Source: Bacteroidales bacterium
GTDB taxonomy: Bacteria > Bacteroidota > Bacteroidia > Bacteroidales > Marinilabiliaceae
NCBI GenBank assembly: GCA_024401415.1
Contig: JAKSLC010000010.1
Coordinates: 1-36,195 of the forward strand
Length of the DNA: 36,195 nt
Direction of reading: 5' to 3'
Under the pieces are notes generated by a model. The model searched no databases. It was not told the DNA's origin and worked only from the letters and a program-made list of their open reading frames with translations. This document shows, piece by piece, positions 1 to 8,860 of the stretch. The stretch's first letter is position 1. Each line of letters begins with the position of its first letter. A program made the translations under genes and the position numbers.

Positions 1-2
1 TT

Positions 3-500
3 AATCTATCGGACATTGTTTCGGATGAATTCACCCTAAATAAATTAACAGTCGCTCCAGCAATGTATCTGGGGTCTTGCAGACACAACCTACCTGCTTA
101 CAGGGAGGATGACTCCTCTCACAAACTTATTTTTGAACAGTTTGTTCCAAAGGATCTTGCACTGAAAGAAGAACAGGAAGATTTTATTTCTCATCTTACT
201 AAGATTATCGAGAGTAATCTTGAAAAGTCCGAATTGGACGTGGAGTTCCTTGCTATGCAACTTAATGTCAGCCATAGTACTTTGTATAGAAAGGTTAAGG
301 GGCTTACAGGTCTGTCAATTACTGAACTTGTAAAGAAAGTTCGACTTCATGCTGCAGCTAAAATGCTGGAGACTAGCAATATGAGCGTAAATGAAGTGGC
401 TGATGCTACAGGCTTTTCTACTCCTACATATGTCCGAGTCAATTTTAAGAAGGAGTATGGTGTCTCTCCTAGTGCTTACGCTAAGAGTAAAAGAATATAA
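3..500 (+). CDS. 3' end of an AraC-type regulator, probably a hybrid two-component system protein (partial)
   Basis: The reading frame is open from the left edge, so only the C-terminal ~165 residues are visible. The last ~100 residues form an AraC/XylS-type double helix-turn-helix: the first helical unit contains LNVSHSTLYRKVKGLTG and the second NEVADATGFSTPTYVRVNF, ending in the family's G-V-S-P-S-x-Y signature. A DNA-binding domain of this sort, preceded by an acidic EEQEDFISHLTKIIESNL helix, is typical of Bacteroidota hybrid two-component regulators, where sensor, kinase and receiver domains precede it. Those domains lie outside the window, so a simpler AraC-type response regulator is also possible. 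The first ~45 visible residues are not recognisable. It is followed by a promoter and a separate transcription unit, so the visible downstream genes are not obviously its targets. Confidence 0.8.
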   Translation, partial: NLSDIVSDEFTLNKLTVAPAMYLGSCRHNLPAYREDDSSHKLIFEQFVPKDLALKEEQEDFISHLTKIIESNLEKSELDVEFLAMQLNVSHSTLYRKVKGLTGLSITELVKKVRLHAAAKMLETSNMSVNEVADATGFSTPTYVRVNFKKEYGVSPSAYAKSKRI

Positions 501-512
501 TCTTTTACCGAA

Positions 513-544
513 TTTGCGTTATTCGTATATGTTACATACCTTTG
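513..544 (+). promoter_or_regulatory. Predicted Bacteroidota-type promoter for the DUF4199-GT2 unit
   Basis: TTTG at 513-516 and TACCTTTG at 537-544 are separated by 20 bp, which fits the Bacteroidota sigma-ABfr pattern (TTTG, 19-21 bp, TAnnTTTG). The start codon at 565 lies about 20 nt downstream, giving a short leader. Confidence 0.65.
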
Positions 545-564
545 TCTAATAAAACTATTTAGAT

Positions 565-1110
565 ATGAAAGTAGATTATAAAGGCGCTAGCACATGTGGC
601 TTGGCAGTAGGTTTGTTCGGTGTCGTGATTGCTCTTATCACTATGTACCCATTGAGAACTGTAGTTGCAGAAAATTCTATGCTATCTATTCTCCTTTCGG
701 TATTGAACTTCGTAGCATTTGTTGTAGTGCTTTGGTACTATAAAACTCATTACGCGAGAGGGGGGGCTTTCACTTATGGTTCCGGTATTAAGGCAGGTCT
801 CGCTATCGGCCTTTTTTCAGCATTGATTTCTGCCGCTTATTCATATTGTATCTTCTCTTTTGATCAAGAGTATGTAAATTATGTGCTCGAGATTTCTAAA
901 AAGCAGATTGCTATGATGAACTTGAGCCCAGAAATGGCCCAGCAAACTCTCAATCAGATGTCTTATGCTGTAAGTCCCGTAAATGTGTCAGTTTCATCTT
1001 TTTTTAGCACACTTGTAGCTGCTTTGTTCTACTCTCTTATCGCTATGATTTTCCTTAAGGAGAATGAGGATTACAATAGCGTTATGTCAGATGTTGAAGA
1101 CGACGAGTAA
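565..1110 (+). CDS. DUF4199 family membrane protein
   Basis: This 181-residue protein has about four hydrophobic segments (roughly residues 10-30, 38-58, 73-95 and 140-165) and a short acidic cytoplasmic tail. The pattern, including the loop HYARGGAFTYGSGIKAG and an amphipathic stretch between the third and fourth helices, matches DUF4199, a Bacteroidota family of unknown function. In many Bacteroidales a DUF4199 gene directly precedes a GT2 glycosyltransferase, and that order is kept here with a 49-bp gap, suggesting one transcript. The ATG at 565 is chosen because it starts at the first helix and follows a good promoter. Membrane location is well supported; the biochemical role is unknown. 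Confidence 0.75.
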   Translation: MKVDYKGASTCGLAVGLFGVVIALITMYPLRTVVAENSMLSILLSVLNFVAFVVVLWYYKTHYARGGAFTYGSGIKAGLAIGLFSALISAAYSYCIFSFDQEYVNYVLEISKKQIAMMNLSPEMAQQTLNQMSYAVSPVNVSVSSFFSTLVAALFYSLIAMIFLKENEDYNSVMSDVEDDE

Positions 1111-1159
1111 TTTTCGACTTATTTTATAAACGTAAGAGATTATTCATAATACAGGAAGA

Positions 1160-2110
1160 ATGGATCTTTCTATAGTAGTCCCTTCGTACAATGAGGAGGA
1201 GTCTCTACCACCACTTCTTGAGTGGATTGAGCGTGTGGTGGTAGCTGAAGGCCTCGAACACGAAGTGATAATTGTCGATGATGGTAGTAGTGACGGTTCG
1301 TGGGACATTATTGAGTCTCTGGCGGACCGTTATCGTGGTATTGTAAGGGGTGTACGTTTTCGTCGTAATTATGGCAAGTCAGCTGCCCTTAATGTCGGGT
1401 TCCAACGTGCTAATGGCGACGTCGTTATTACTATGGATGCAGATATGCAGGATAGCCCCGATGAAATACCTGAATTAGTACGTATGATTCGTCAGGATAA
1501 GTACGATTTGGTAAGTGGTTGGAAGAAGGTTCGTCACGACCCTCTCTCTAAAACATTGCCTTCCAAGCTTTTCAATGCTACTACTCGTAAGTTGTCTGGT
1601 ATCCCTTTGCATGATTTCAATTGCGGACTCAAGGCTTATCGCGCAGAGGTCGTAAAAACTGTTGAAGTCTACGGCGAGATGCATAGATATATCCCTCTTT
1701 TGGCTAAAGAAGCAGGTTTTAAGCATATCGGAGAAAAGGTCGTTACTCATTACGAGCGTAAGTTCGGTGTCTCTAAGTTCGGTATAGAACGTACTATTAA
1801 GGGGTTCCTCGATCTGCTCTCCGTTAGTTTTATGGCTAAGTTCGGTAAGCGTCCTATGCACCTCTTCGGTAGCTTGGGTACTCTCATGTTCTTCTTCGGT
1901 TTTATTGCAGCCCTCTGGTTAGGCGCTAAGAAGATGTGGTATGTATACAAGGGTGTCAGTATGGTTCTTCTTACAGATACTCCTCATTTCTACATAGCTC
2001 TCACTTGTATGATTCTTGGTACTCAATTGTTCATGACTGGTTTCTTGGCCGAACTTGTTTGTAGAAACTCTTCTGAACGAAACAAGTACTTGATCAAAAC
2101 AGAAGTTTGA
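1160..2110 (+). CDS. GT2 family glycosyltransferase (polyprenyl-phosphate sugar transferase type)
   Basis: This 316-residue GT-A enzyme begins with the family's VPSYNEEESLP motif. DDGSSDG at residues 40-46 and DADMQD at 93-98 (the DxD-type metal/nucleotide-sugar motif) follow, and the C-terminus has two membrane helices (about 236-258 and 277-300). The layout resembles DPM1/GtrB/ArnC-type enzymes, which transfer a sugar from a nucleotide donor to undecaprenyl phosphate at the cytoplasmic face of the inner membrane. Donor and acceptor cannot be read from sequence. It sits 49 bp after the DUF4199 gene and is probably cotranscribed with it. In related genomes a dihydroorotase gene often follows; here an 11-bp repeat array and the cca operon follow instead. 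Confidence 0.85.
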   Translation: MDLSIVVPSYNEEESLPPLLEWIERVVVAEGLEHEVIIVDDGSSDGSWDIIESLADRYRGIVRGVRFRRNYGKSAALNVGFQRANGDVVITMDADMQDSPDEIPELVRMIRQDKYDLVSGWKKVRHDPLSKTLPSKLFNATTRKLSGIPLHDFNCGLKAYRAEVVKTVEVYGEMHRYIPLLAKEAGFKHIGEKVVTHYERKFGVSKFGIERTIKGFLDLLSVSFMAKFGKRPMHLFGSLGTLMFFFGFIAALWLGAKKMWYVYKGVSMVLLTDTPHFYIALTCMILGTQLFMTGFLAELVCRNSSERNKYLIKTEV

Positions 2111-2131
2111 TTTATTAATATACTAATTCTT

Positions 2132-2175
2132 CGAGTGCTCCCCGAGTGCTCCCCGAGTGTAGCCCGAGTGCAGAC
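2132..2175. repeat. Four-unit 11-bp tandem repeat array (consensus CGAGTGCTCCC)
   Basis: CGAGTG begins at 2132, 2143, 2154 and 2165, exactly 11 bp apart. The units are CGAGTGCTCCC, CGAGTGCTCCC, CGAGTGTAGCC and CGAGTGCAGAC. The array lies in the ~200-bp gap between the GT2 stop codon and the cca start. A related array in inverted orientation occurs at 21847-21912. The units are too short and lack spacers, so this is not a CRISPR. Function unknown. Confidence 0.9.
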
Positions 2176-2311
2176 ATAGTCTAAAATGGGGAGTTTGGGC
2201 ACTTTTGAATGTCGTTACTATAATAAAATATAGTATTTACTTTAGATAGTTCTTCCGCTATTGGTGACAGAAACAACAGATAACATACAGCAGCAGTCTG
2301 GTCAGCAGACA

Positions 2312-3742
2312 ATGAATCTCAAACAGTACCTCACACATAAGGTTTTTAATGTGGTGAGTGATATTATTGCTGAGTCTGGTCAGCAGGCTTACGTGATTGG
2401 TGGCTATGTCAGAGATATCTTGTTGGCTAGAAAATCAAAGGATATCGATATCGTGGTTGTCGGTAGCGGTATCGAACTCGCAACGGCTGTTCATAAGGTA
2501 TTCAAGGGATCTAGACTCTCTGTTTTTAAGTCGTTCGGTACTGCAATGGTTAAGTTGCGCGATACCGAGGTCGAGTTCGTAGGTGCACGTCGTGAGTCGT
2601 ATCAGCACGATTCTCGTAAGCCTATCGTAGAGGATGGTACTCTCGAAGACGATCAGAATCGTAGAGATTTTACCATTAATGCTTTGGCTATAGACCTTCG
2701 CAAGGAGTATTATGGCGAGTTAGTCGATCCTTTCGGAGGTTTGTATGATCTCGACGACCTTATAATTCGTACCCCTCTGGAGCCTGGTATCACGTTTTCT
2801 GACGACCCTCTCCGTATGATGCGTGCCATCCGTTTCGCTACCCAATTAGGGTTCGATATTGAACCTGAAACGTTCGACGGAATAGTTCGAATGGCTTCTC
2901 GTATAGAGATAATCAGCATGGAGCGTATCACTGATGAGCTTAATAAGATTATGCTCTCTCCTGTTCCTTCTTTGGGTATTAAACTTTTGGAGAAGTCCGG
3001 ACTCCTTCCTTATATCCTTCCTGAAATTCAAGCCCTTAAGGGGGTAGATAGAGTCGGTCAGCGTGGACATAAAGATAACTTCTATCACTCTTTGCAGGTA
3101 TTGGATACAGTGTCTCAAAAGAGCGATAATCTTTGGCTTCGATGGGCTGCTCTCTTGCACGATATCGGTAAACCTAAGACTAAACGTTACGAGGAGAAGC
3201 AGGGGTGGACTTTCCATAACCACAATTTCGTGGGAATGAAGATGGTCTCTGCTATTTTCCGTCGCCTTAAGCTCCCTCTCGGTCAGGAACTTAAATATGT
3301 AGAAAAACTGGTCGAGCTCCACATGAGACCTATCGTGCTTAGTGAAGACGAGGTGACTGATTCTGCTGTGCGTCGTTTGCTCTTTGAAGCGGGAGACGAT
3401 GTCGAGGATCTTATGTGCTTATGCGAAAGTGATATCACTTCTAAGAACGAGGATAAGGTTCAACGTTTCTTGCGCAACTTTAAGATTGTTCGTCGCAAGA
3501 TGAAAGAAATAGAGGAGAAGGATCATATCCGTAATTTCCAGCCTCCAGTCTCGGGCGAGGAGATTATGTCTATGTTTAATCTCTCTCCATCACCTATGGT
3601 TGGTATCCTCAAGAATGCTCTTAAAGATGCAGTCTTGGATGGTATTATCCATAATGATTATGATGAGGCAGTCGCTTTCCTCATCAATTTGGCTAAGGAA
3701 CATGATATGCAACCTACTAAGAAATATGAGCAGCAAGGATAA
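2312..3742 (+). CDS. cca: CCA tRNA nucleotidyltransferase with HD domain
   Basis: The enzyme adds or repairs the 3'-CCA of tRNAs from CTP and ATP without a nucleic acid template. The class II nucleotidyltransferase head has GGYVRD at residues 30-35 and the metal-binding DID at 44-46, then the RRDFTINALA motif. A C-terminal HD domain follows, with LLHDIGKPK around 281-289 and H-D at 283-284, giving the 'tRNA nucleotidyltransferase with HD' architecture. The frame is open upstream to TTG 2261 and GTG 2264. I chose ATG 2312 because MNLKQYL matches the usual start of Bacteroidales homologues and the 17 upstream residues are low-complexity Q/T-rich. The length of 476 residues is normal. It is the first gene of a five-gene operon; its last 17 bp overlap the next gene. 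Confidence 0.9.
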   Translation: MNLKQYLTHKVFNVVSDIIAESGQQAYVIGGYVRDILLARKSKDIDIVVVGSGIELATAVHKVFKGSRLSVFKSFGTAMVKLRDTEVEFVGARRESYQHDSRKPIVEDGTLEDDQNRRDFTINALAIDLRKEYYGELVDPFGGLYDLDDLIIRTPLEPGITFSDDPLRMMRAIRFATQLGFDIEPETFDGIVRMASRIEIISMERITDELNKIMLSPVPSLGIKLLEKSGLLPYILPEIQALKGVDRVGQRGHKDNFYHSLQVLDTVSQKSDNLWLRWAALLHDIGKPKTKRYEEKQGWTFHNHNFVGMKMVSAIFRRLKLPLGQELKYVEKLVELHMRPIVLSEDEVTDSAVRRLLFEAGDDVEDLMCLCESDITSKNEDKVQRFLRNFKIVRRKMKEIEEKDHIRNFQPPVSGEEIMSMFNLSPSPMVGILKNALKDAVLDGIIHNDYDEAVAFLINLAKEHDMQPTKKYEQQG

Positions 3743-4658
3743 GGGTATAATTTCAAGCGCAGTTATAGCAGTAGCAGGGTTAGTTATATTTTTCATGACT
3801 CTCTCTGCAGGTACTTCTATAGCCGATTATGATAATAATGTGTCTGAACATAAGTTCGTTACGCCTCATCAGACGTATTTGCCTTCAATGCCTGATTCTA
3901 TCAGTTTCTGTGGCGAACGCGTTCCTTTAGAGCGTAGAGATATCTATGAAGCGCTCGACAGAGAGATGGTAGTAAATACTTTTGCTCATACTAATACTAT
4001 TCTTATCCTTAAGCGCATGACACGCTATTTCCCTCTTATAGAGTCTGTTCTTAAAGAGGAAGGTGTGCCAGACGATTTTAAGTATCTCGCTGTAGCTGAG
4101 AGCAATCTATATGACATTGCTCGCTCTCCTGTAGATGCTATAGGCCTATGGCAGTTCCTTAAAACAACAGGTAAGGAGTATGGCCTGGAGGTAAATGACG
4201 AGATTGATGAACGCTACCATATCGAAAAGAGTACTCGCGCAGCTTGCAGGTATTTCCGTAAGGCTTATGAAGAGTTCGGTTCTTGGACTATGGTCGCAGC
4301 TAGTTATAATGGTGGCATGCGTGGCGTAAAGAATATGAAGAATCTCCAGCATCAGAGTAATTATTATGAAATGATTTGGGTAGAGGAAACAGCACGCTAT
4401 GTATTCCGTATAATCGCATTTAAGCAGATACTCTCAAATCCAGAGTCTTATGGCTTCAATATAACAGAGTCTGATAGGTATCAACCTTGGCGTGTAAATG
4501 TCGTAGATATGGATACTACAATAGTCGATCTGGCTCAGTGGGCCATTGATAGAGGTACTACTTACAAGAGAGTTAAGGAGCTTAATCGCTGGATTCGTCA
4601 GAATAAGATAAATAATCCCCGTAGGAAGACCTATCATATAGCTATTCCTAAAATCTAA
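3726..4658 (+). CDS. mltD: MltD-like lytic transglycosylase (SLT domain)
   Basis: This 310-residue protein has an N-terminal membrane anchor or signal peptide (about residues 8-28) and then a soluble-lytic-transglycosylase domain that cleaves peptidoglycan glycan strands to 1,6-anhydromuramoyl ends in the periplasm. The catalytic glutamate is E125 in LAVAESNL, followed by GLWQFLKTTG and by the conserved AASYNGG. The usual xxGAxGLWQFM stretch appears here as VDAIGLWQFL. After the SLT domain there is an RNIR-like C-terminal extension but no clear LysM repeat, unlike classical MltD; LysM repeats are instead on the next gene. ATG 3726 is chosen because upstream codons are just the cca gene read in another frame. 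The overlap with cca and the 8-bp gap to the next gene indicate an operon. Confidence 0.88.
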   Translation: MSSKDKGIISSAVIAVAGLVIFFMTLSAGTSIADYDNNVSEHKFVTPHQTYLPSMPDSISFCGERVPLERRDIYEALDREMVVNTFAHTNTILILKRMTRYFPLIESVLKEEGVPDDFKYLAVAESNLYDIARSPVDAIGLWQFLKTTGKEYGLEVNDEIDERYHIEKSTRAACRYFRKAYEEFGSWTMVAASYNGGMRGVKNMKNLQHQSNYYEMIWVEETARYVFRIIAFKQILSNPESYGFNITESDRYQPWRVNVVDMDTTIVDLAQWAIDRGTTYKRVKELNRWIRQNKINNPRRKTYHIAIPKI

Positions 4659-4666
4659 AGTAACGT

Positions 4667-6883
4667 ATGATGATTATGATACAACATATTAAACAGTGGT
4701 TGCAGTCAAAGAGATTTGCTCTCACGATTGCCGTTTGTGCCATGAACGTGTCTCTTTTCGCACAGGAATATGTCACAGAGAATGGTGTAACATACAAGAT
4801 TTATACTGTTCAGCAGAGTGAAGGTCCGTGGCGCGTAAGCTATAATCATGGTATTACTCAGGAGGAACTCTTCTCCGCAAATCCTCAGTTGCGAGAGACT
4901 GGTCTTATGGAGGGTATGAAGATTCGTATCCCTGTTAAGGATGCCAATGTCAATACATCATCGTCTGTTGTTACCTCTCCATATATTCTGTATACAGTTA
5001 AGGAAGAGGATAATGCAACTCAGATTTCTAAGCGTTATGGCATTAGCCTGACAGATTTCTATGCACTAAATCCAGAGTGCGTAAGTGGAGTTAAAATAGG
5101 TCAGCAGGTAAAGGTGCCTTCGTCTGTCCCTGCAAAGGGTGAGTATATCATCCATAAAGTTCAGTTCGGTGAAACTGCTACCAAGATTGCTAAGCGTTTC
5201 GGCGTTACTACTCAGGATATTCAGAGTGCTAATCCAGTAGTAAATGTTAATGCCCTTCAGTCTGAGACTCTTATCAGAATACCTTTGTCAACTCTCCCTT
5301 CTGAGGATGAGTTTTTTATATATCATCGTATAGCTCCCGGAGAGGTGCTTCTTACACTCAGCCAAAAGTATGATATATTGGTAGAGAAGCTCATAGAACG
5401 TAATCCAGATATCGATCCTCATGCATTGTCTATCGGTCAGATCGTTGTCGTAGATAAGAAGTTCGAGAAGAAGGAAGATATAATGCACGTGGTTGACAGA
5501 AAGGAGACAGCTTGGTCTATCGCAACTAGTTATGGTTTGAAATATGATGAACTTGTTGCCGCAAATCCAGATGTCGACTTGTCTAATATCAAGAAGGGTA
5601 ATGTTCTCCGTATCCCTCAATTCCCTGATAATCACGCCGCAGTTCCTGTTACAGATTCTTACATAGTTTCAAATGCATCTGATGTCGATTCAACGGAGTT
5701 GTATGATTATAAGAAGTTGGGTAGTCCAGTACTCAATGTCGCTCTTATGCTTCCTTTTGATGCCGATCTTGAAATGCGCCAGATGAATGAGTCTGGTGCC
5801 AATTTTGAGAAGTCTAAGTATATTTTCCGTTCTCGACCTTACATTGAGTTCTATGAGGGTGTTCGTTTGGCTCTTGATACTCTCGCTTCACAAGGAGTAA
5901 GGGTTAAACTCAATGTTATGGATGTGACGAATCGTCTGGATGCACAAAATCAGCTGCAACGTATCAAGTCATCAGGTAAAACACCCGATCTTATCATAGG
6001 TCCTGCTCATAGCGATGAGATTCACGATGTCGCTCTATATGCTCGAGAGAACAAGGTTCCTGTAGTCCTCCCTCTGGCACAGTGCGATAGTCTCCTTAAG
6101 GAGGTCCCATACGTATTCCAGGCATCGAATGTGGATACTATCAATATTTCAGAGGTGGCACGCCGCATGGTAGATTTCTGTGAAAATAAGAATGTGATTA
6201 TTTTGGCTAATATTAGTAGAACTAAATCTGATATTGGTAGACTACATTGCGTTCAGGAGTATTGTAAGCAAAAGGGTATTGTTCCAGTATTGTATACTTT
6301 CGATACTCACGCACCAGATAAGTTCCTGGAGGTAATCTCTCAGGAAAAGGAAAATGTTCTTCTCTTGACTTCTAATGAGGAGGCTAAGGCAGGTAGTATC
6401 TTGTCCGCTATTGCTAATGTGTTGGACCAGAAGCCTGGTATCAATTTACGTTTGGTATGTACTGGAGACTGGCTAAGATATGAAAGTGTGAAGGTTGAGG
6501 TATATCATAAGCTTAATACTATGGTGTTCTCATCTTATGCATTGGATTATACTGATATTAATACTCTTAGAGTTCTTGCTAGATATCGTCAGCAGTATCT
6601 CTCAGAGCCTGTAGCTTTATCTCCTTATTTTGAGAAGGTCCGAAATCAGTCAGGCTTTAGCCGTTATGCATTATGGGGGTATGATATAACCCAACTTTTT
6701 GTCGGAGCTCGCGTTCAGTATGGCCCGGAATTCTTCCGCCGTATCAATGATTATATGGGCAATTATACTCAGAGCAATTTCCATTTTACTCACGTTACTA
6801 GCTGGGGTGGAGCTGTTAATGTCGGTATGCGTACCATAGAGTTCCTACAAAATGGAAAAATCTCAGTAACAGATTTATTGTAA
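4667..6883 (+). CDS. Secreted protein with five LysM repeats and a periplasmic-binding-like domain
   Basis: After a signal peptide ending near FAQ (residue 33), five LysM-type repeats follow at about 44-89, 106-151, 160-206, 216-262 and 272-317. Each ends in an (I/V)-x-(I/V)-P type strand, and repeats 2, 3 and 5 are the most typical. LysM modules bind GlcNAc-containing glycans, chiefly peptidoglycan. From about residue 355 to the end the protein resembles type I periplasmic-binding folds (LNVALMLPFD, then GPAHSDEIHDVALYAREN and VVLPLAQCDS), as in Leu/Ile/Val-binding-like proteins that may have lost transport function. The gene lies 8 bp after the lytic transglycosylase and may act with it, perhaps as a cell-wall sensor or amidase/transglycosylase regulator; that is inference. 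Confidence 0.82.
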   Translation: MMIMIQHIKQWLQSKRFALTIAVCAMNVSLFAQEYVTENGVTYKIYTVQQSEGPWRVSYNHGITQEELFSANPQLRETGLMEGMKIRIPVKDANVNTSSSVVTSPYILYTVKEEDNATQISKRYGISLTDFYALNPECVSGVKIGQQVKVPSSVPAKGEYIIHKVQFGETATKIAKRFGVTTQDIQSANPVVNVNALQSETLIRIPLSTLPSEDEFFIYHRIAPGEVLLTLSQKYDILVEKLIERNPDIDPHALSIGQIVVVDKKFEKKEDIMHVVDRKETAWSIATSYGLKYDELVAANPDVDLSNIKKGNVLRIPQFPDNHAAVPVTDSYIVSNASDVDSTELYDYKKLGSPVLNVALMLPFDADLEMRQMNESGANFEKSKYIFRSRPYIEFYEGVRLALDTLASQGVRVKLNVMDVTNRLDAQNQLQRIKSSGKTPDLIIGPAHSDEIHDVALYARENKVPVVLPLAQCDSLLKEVPYVFQASNVDTINISEVARRMVDFCENKNVIILANISRTKSDIGRLHCVQEYCKQKGIVPVLYTFDTHAPDKFLEVISQEKENVLLLTSNEEAKAGSILSAIANVLDQKPGINLRLVCTGDWLRYESVKVEVYHKLNTMVFSSYALDYTDINTLRVLARYRQQYLSEPVALSPYFEKVRNQSGFSRYALWGYDITQLFVGARVQYGPEFFRRINDYMGNYTQSNFHFTHVTSWGGAVNVGMRTIEFLQNGKISVTDLL

Positions 6884-6899
6884 GAATAGAGACAACCAA

Positions 6900-8855
6900 A
6901 TGATATCTATAAACCAACTGACTGTTGATTTTGGCGGATTCCGCTTATTTGAGAATATTACATATAATATCAATGAGAAGGATAGACTAGGCCTGGCAGG
7001 TAAAAATGGCGCAGGTAAGTCTACTATGCTCAAGATTATTGCTGGGCTTCAGCAACCTACATCAGGTAATGTTTCTGTACCTAAGAGCTACAAGATAGGC
7101 TATCTGCCTCAGCACATGAAGCATGAGAATATCCGAACGGTATTCGAGGAGGCTGAACAGGGTTTGAAGGAGCTTAAGCAGATGCAGGCTCAGGTGGATA
7201 AGATGAATGAGGAACTTGCCTCTCGTACAGATTATGAGAGTGAGGATTATATGGAGTTCCTCCAAGAACTTACTGATAAAACAGAACGTCTCTCTATGAT
7301 GGGAGGTGGCAATTATCAAGCCGAGATAGAAAAGACTCTCATGGGTCTTGGTTTCGAGCGTAAAGATTTTGATCGTAATACGGGCGAGTTCTCTGGCGGT
7401 TGGCGTATGCGTATCGAGCTGGCTAAGATTCTCCTTTCTCGTCCTGATATCTTTTTGCTTGACGAGCCTACCAATCACCTCGATATCGAATCTATTCAAT
7501 GGCTCGAGGATTTCCTGAAAACATACAATGGCGCTGTAGTCGTAATATCGCACGACCGTGCTTTCCTTGATAATGTGACTAATCGAACTATTGAGATCGT
7601 TCTCGGTCATATATACGATTATAAGGCTAATTATACAAAGTATCTGGAACTTCGTCAGGAGCGTTTCGAACAACAGATGGCTGCTTATAAGAATCAGCAG
7701 AAGATGATTGAGGATACAGAGAAGTTTATCGAGCGTTTCCGATACAAGGCGACTAAGTCTGTGCAGGTACAGAGCCGTATCAAACAGTTGGATAAACTCG
7801 AGCGTATTGAGGTTGATGATTTCGATACTTCAGCTCTCAATATCAAGTTTCCTCCTGCTCCTCACTCGGGAGCTATATCTGTTAAGGGTAAGGCAGTTAC
7901 TAAATCGTACGGCGATTTACTCGTTTTAGAGAATGTAGATTTTGAAATTCCTCGTGGAGAAAAGGTGGCTTTCGTAGGTCGTAATGGTGAGGGTAAAACT
8001 ACTATGGCTCGTATGATTATGCGCGAACTTGAGCATAAGGGAGAGATTACTCTAGGCCACAATATCAAGATTGGCTATTTTGCCCAGAATCAGGCAGATC
8101 TGCTCGATCCAAATGATACGGTTTTTGATACTGTCGATAGGGTAGCTGTAGGTGATATCCGTACAAAACTGCGTGATTTGCTAGGCGCATTTATGTTCTC
8201 AGGAGAGGATATTGATAAGAAGGTGGCTGTTTTGTCTGGTGGAGAGAAGACACGTCTGGCTATGGTTAGGTTACTTCTCACTCCAGTTAATCTTCTTATC
8301 CTCGATGAGCCTACTAATCACCTCGATATTCGAACCAAGGAGATTCTGAAACAGGCTATCAAGGATTTCGATGGTACCGCAATTATTGTTTCACATGACC
8401 GTGAGTTCCTCGATGGGTTGGCTACCAGAGTCCTTGAGTTCCGTAACAAGAAGATAAAGGAGCATCTCGGTGGTATATATGAGTTCCTCGAGGACCGTCG
8501 CATAGAGTCGCTTAATGAACTTAATGTAGTTCAGGGCAAAAAGGTAGAGTCTCAAAAGAAGGTTGAGCCTAAGGTGGAGCAGAAGGTTGTTGAGCAAAAG
8601 CCTGAATCTAAACTTTCTTTTGAGCAGCAGAAGGAGTTAGCTCGTAAGAAAAATAAACTCGAAAAGCAGCTTAAATCAGCAGAGGAATCTATTGAGTCTC
8701 TTGAGGCACAGATAGCTGAACTCGAAGAAAAGATGACCAATTGTTCTAGCTCAGAAGCACTGGCTATGACAACTCAATACATGACAACTAAAGAAGAATT
8801 GGATAGACAGATGAAAATCTGGGAGGAAATAGGAGAACAGTTGGTTGATTTGTAA
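6900..8855 (+). CDS. ABC-F family ATPase (duplicated ATP-binding cassettes, no membrane domain)
   Basis: This 651-residue protein carries two ABC ATPase domains in one chain. The first has Walker A GKNGAGKST (34-42), signature SGGWRMR and Walker B FLLDEPTNHLD. The second has GRNGEGKTT, LSGGEKTR and LLILDEPTNHLD. The two are joined by the ABC-F linker (charged helices ending in KATKSVQVQSRIKQLDK), and a C-terminal coiled coil rich in K/E spans about residues 540-650. ABC-F proteins bind the ribosomal E site and influence translation or confer resistance to ribosome-targeting antibiotics; the C-terminal coiled coil resembles Uup/YdiF-type housekeeping members more than resistance factors. Spacing to neighbours is 16 bp upstream and 5 bp downstream, so it belongs to the cca operon. 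Confidence 0.92.
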   Translation: MISINQLTVDFGGFRLFENITYNINEKDRLGLAGKNGAGKSTMLKIIAGLQQPTSGNVSVPKSYKIGYLPQHMKHENIRTVFEEAEQGLKELKQMQAQVDKMNEELASRTDYESEDYMEFLQELTDKTERLSMMGGGNYQAEIEKTLMGLGFERKDFDRNTGEFSGGWRMRIELAKILLSRPDIFLLDEPTNHLDIESIQWLEDFLKTYNGAVVVISHDRAFLDNVTNRTIEIVLGHIYDYKANYTKYLELRQERFEQQMAAYKNQQKMIEDTEKFIERFRYKATKSVQVQSRIKQLDKLERIEVDDFDTSALNIKFPPAPHSGAISVKGKAVTKSYGDLLVLENVDFEIPRGEKVAFVGRNGEGKTTMARMIMRELEHKGEITLGHNIKIGYFAQNQADLLDPNDTVFDTVDRVAVGDIRTKLRDLLGAFMFSGEDIDKKVAVLSGGEKTRLAMVRLLLTPVNLLILDEPTNHLDIRTKEILKQAIKDFDGTAIIVSHDREFLDGLATRVLEFRNKKIKEHLGGIYEFLEDRRIESLNELNVVQGKKVESQKKVEPKVEQKVVEQKPESKLSFEQQKELARKKNKLEKQLKSAEESIESLEAQIAELEEKMTNCSSSEALAMTTQYMTTKEELDRQMKIWEEIGEQLVDL

Positions 8856-8860
8856 AATGG

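Noticed and set aside
2132-2175. Reading the 11-bp arrays as CRISPR repeats
   Set aside because: Units are 11 bp, directly abutting, with no unique spacers and no cas genes in the window.
2261-2311. TTG/GTG start for cca
   Set aside because: The extra 17 residues are Q/T-rich and ATG 2312 gives the usual N-terminus; kept only as an alternative.
3600-3725. N-terminal extension of the lytic transglycosylase upstream of 3726
   Set aside because: The extra codons are the cca gene read in another frame; ATG 3726 begins directly before a normal membrane anchor.
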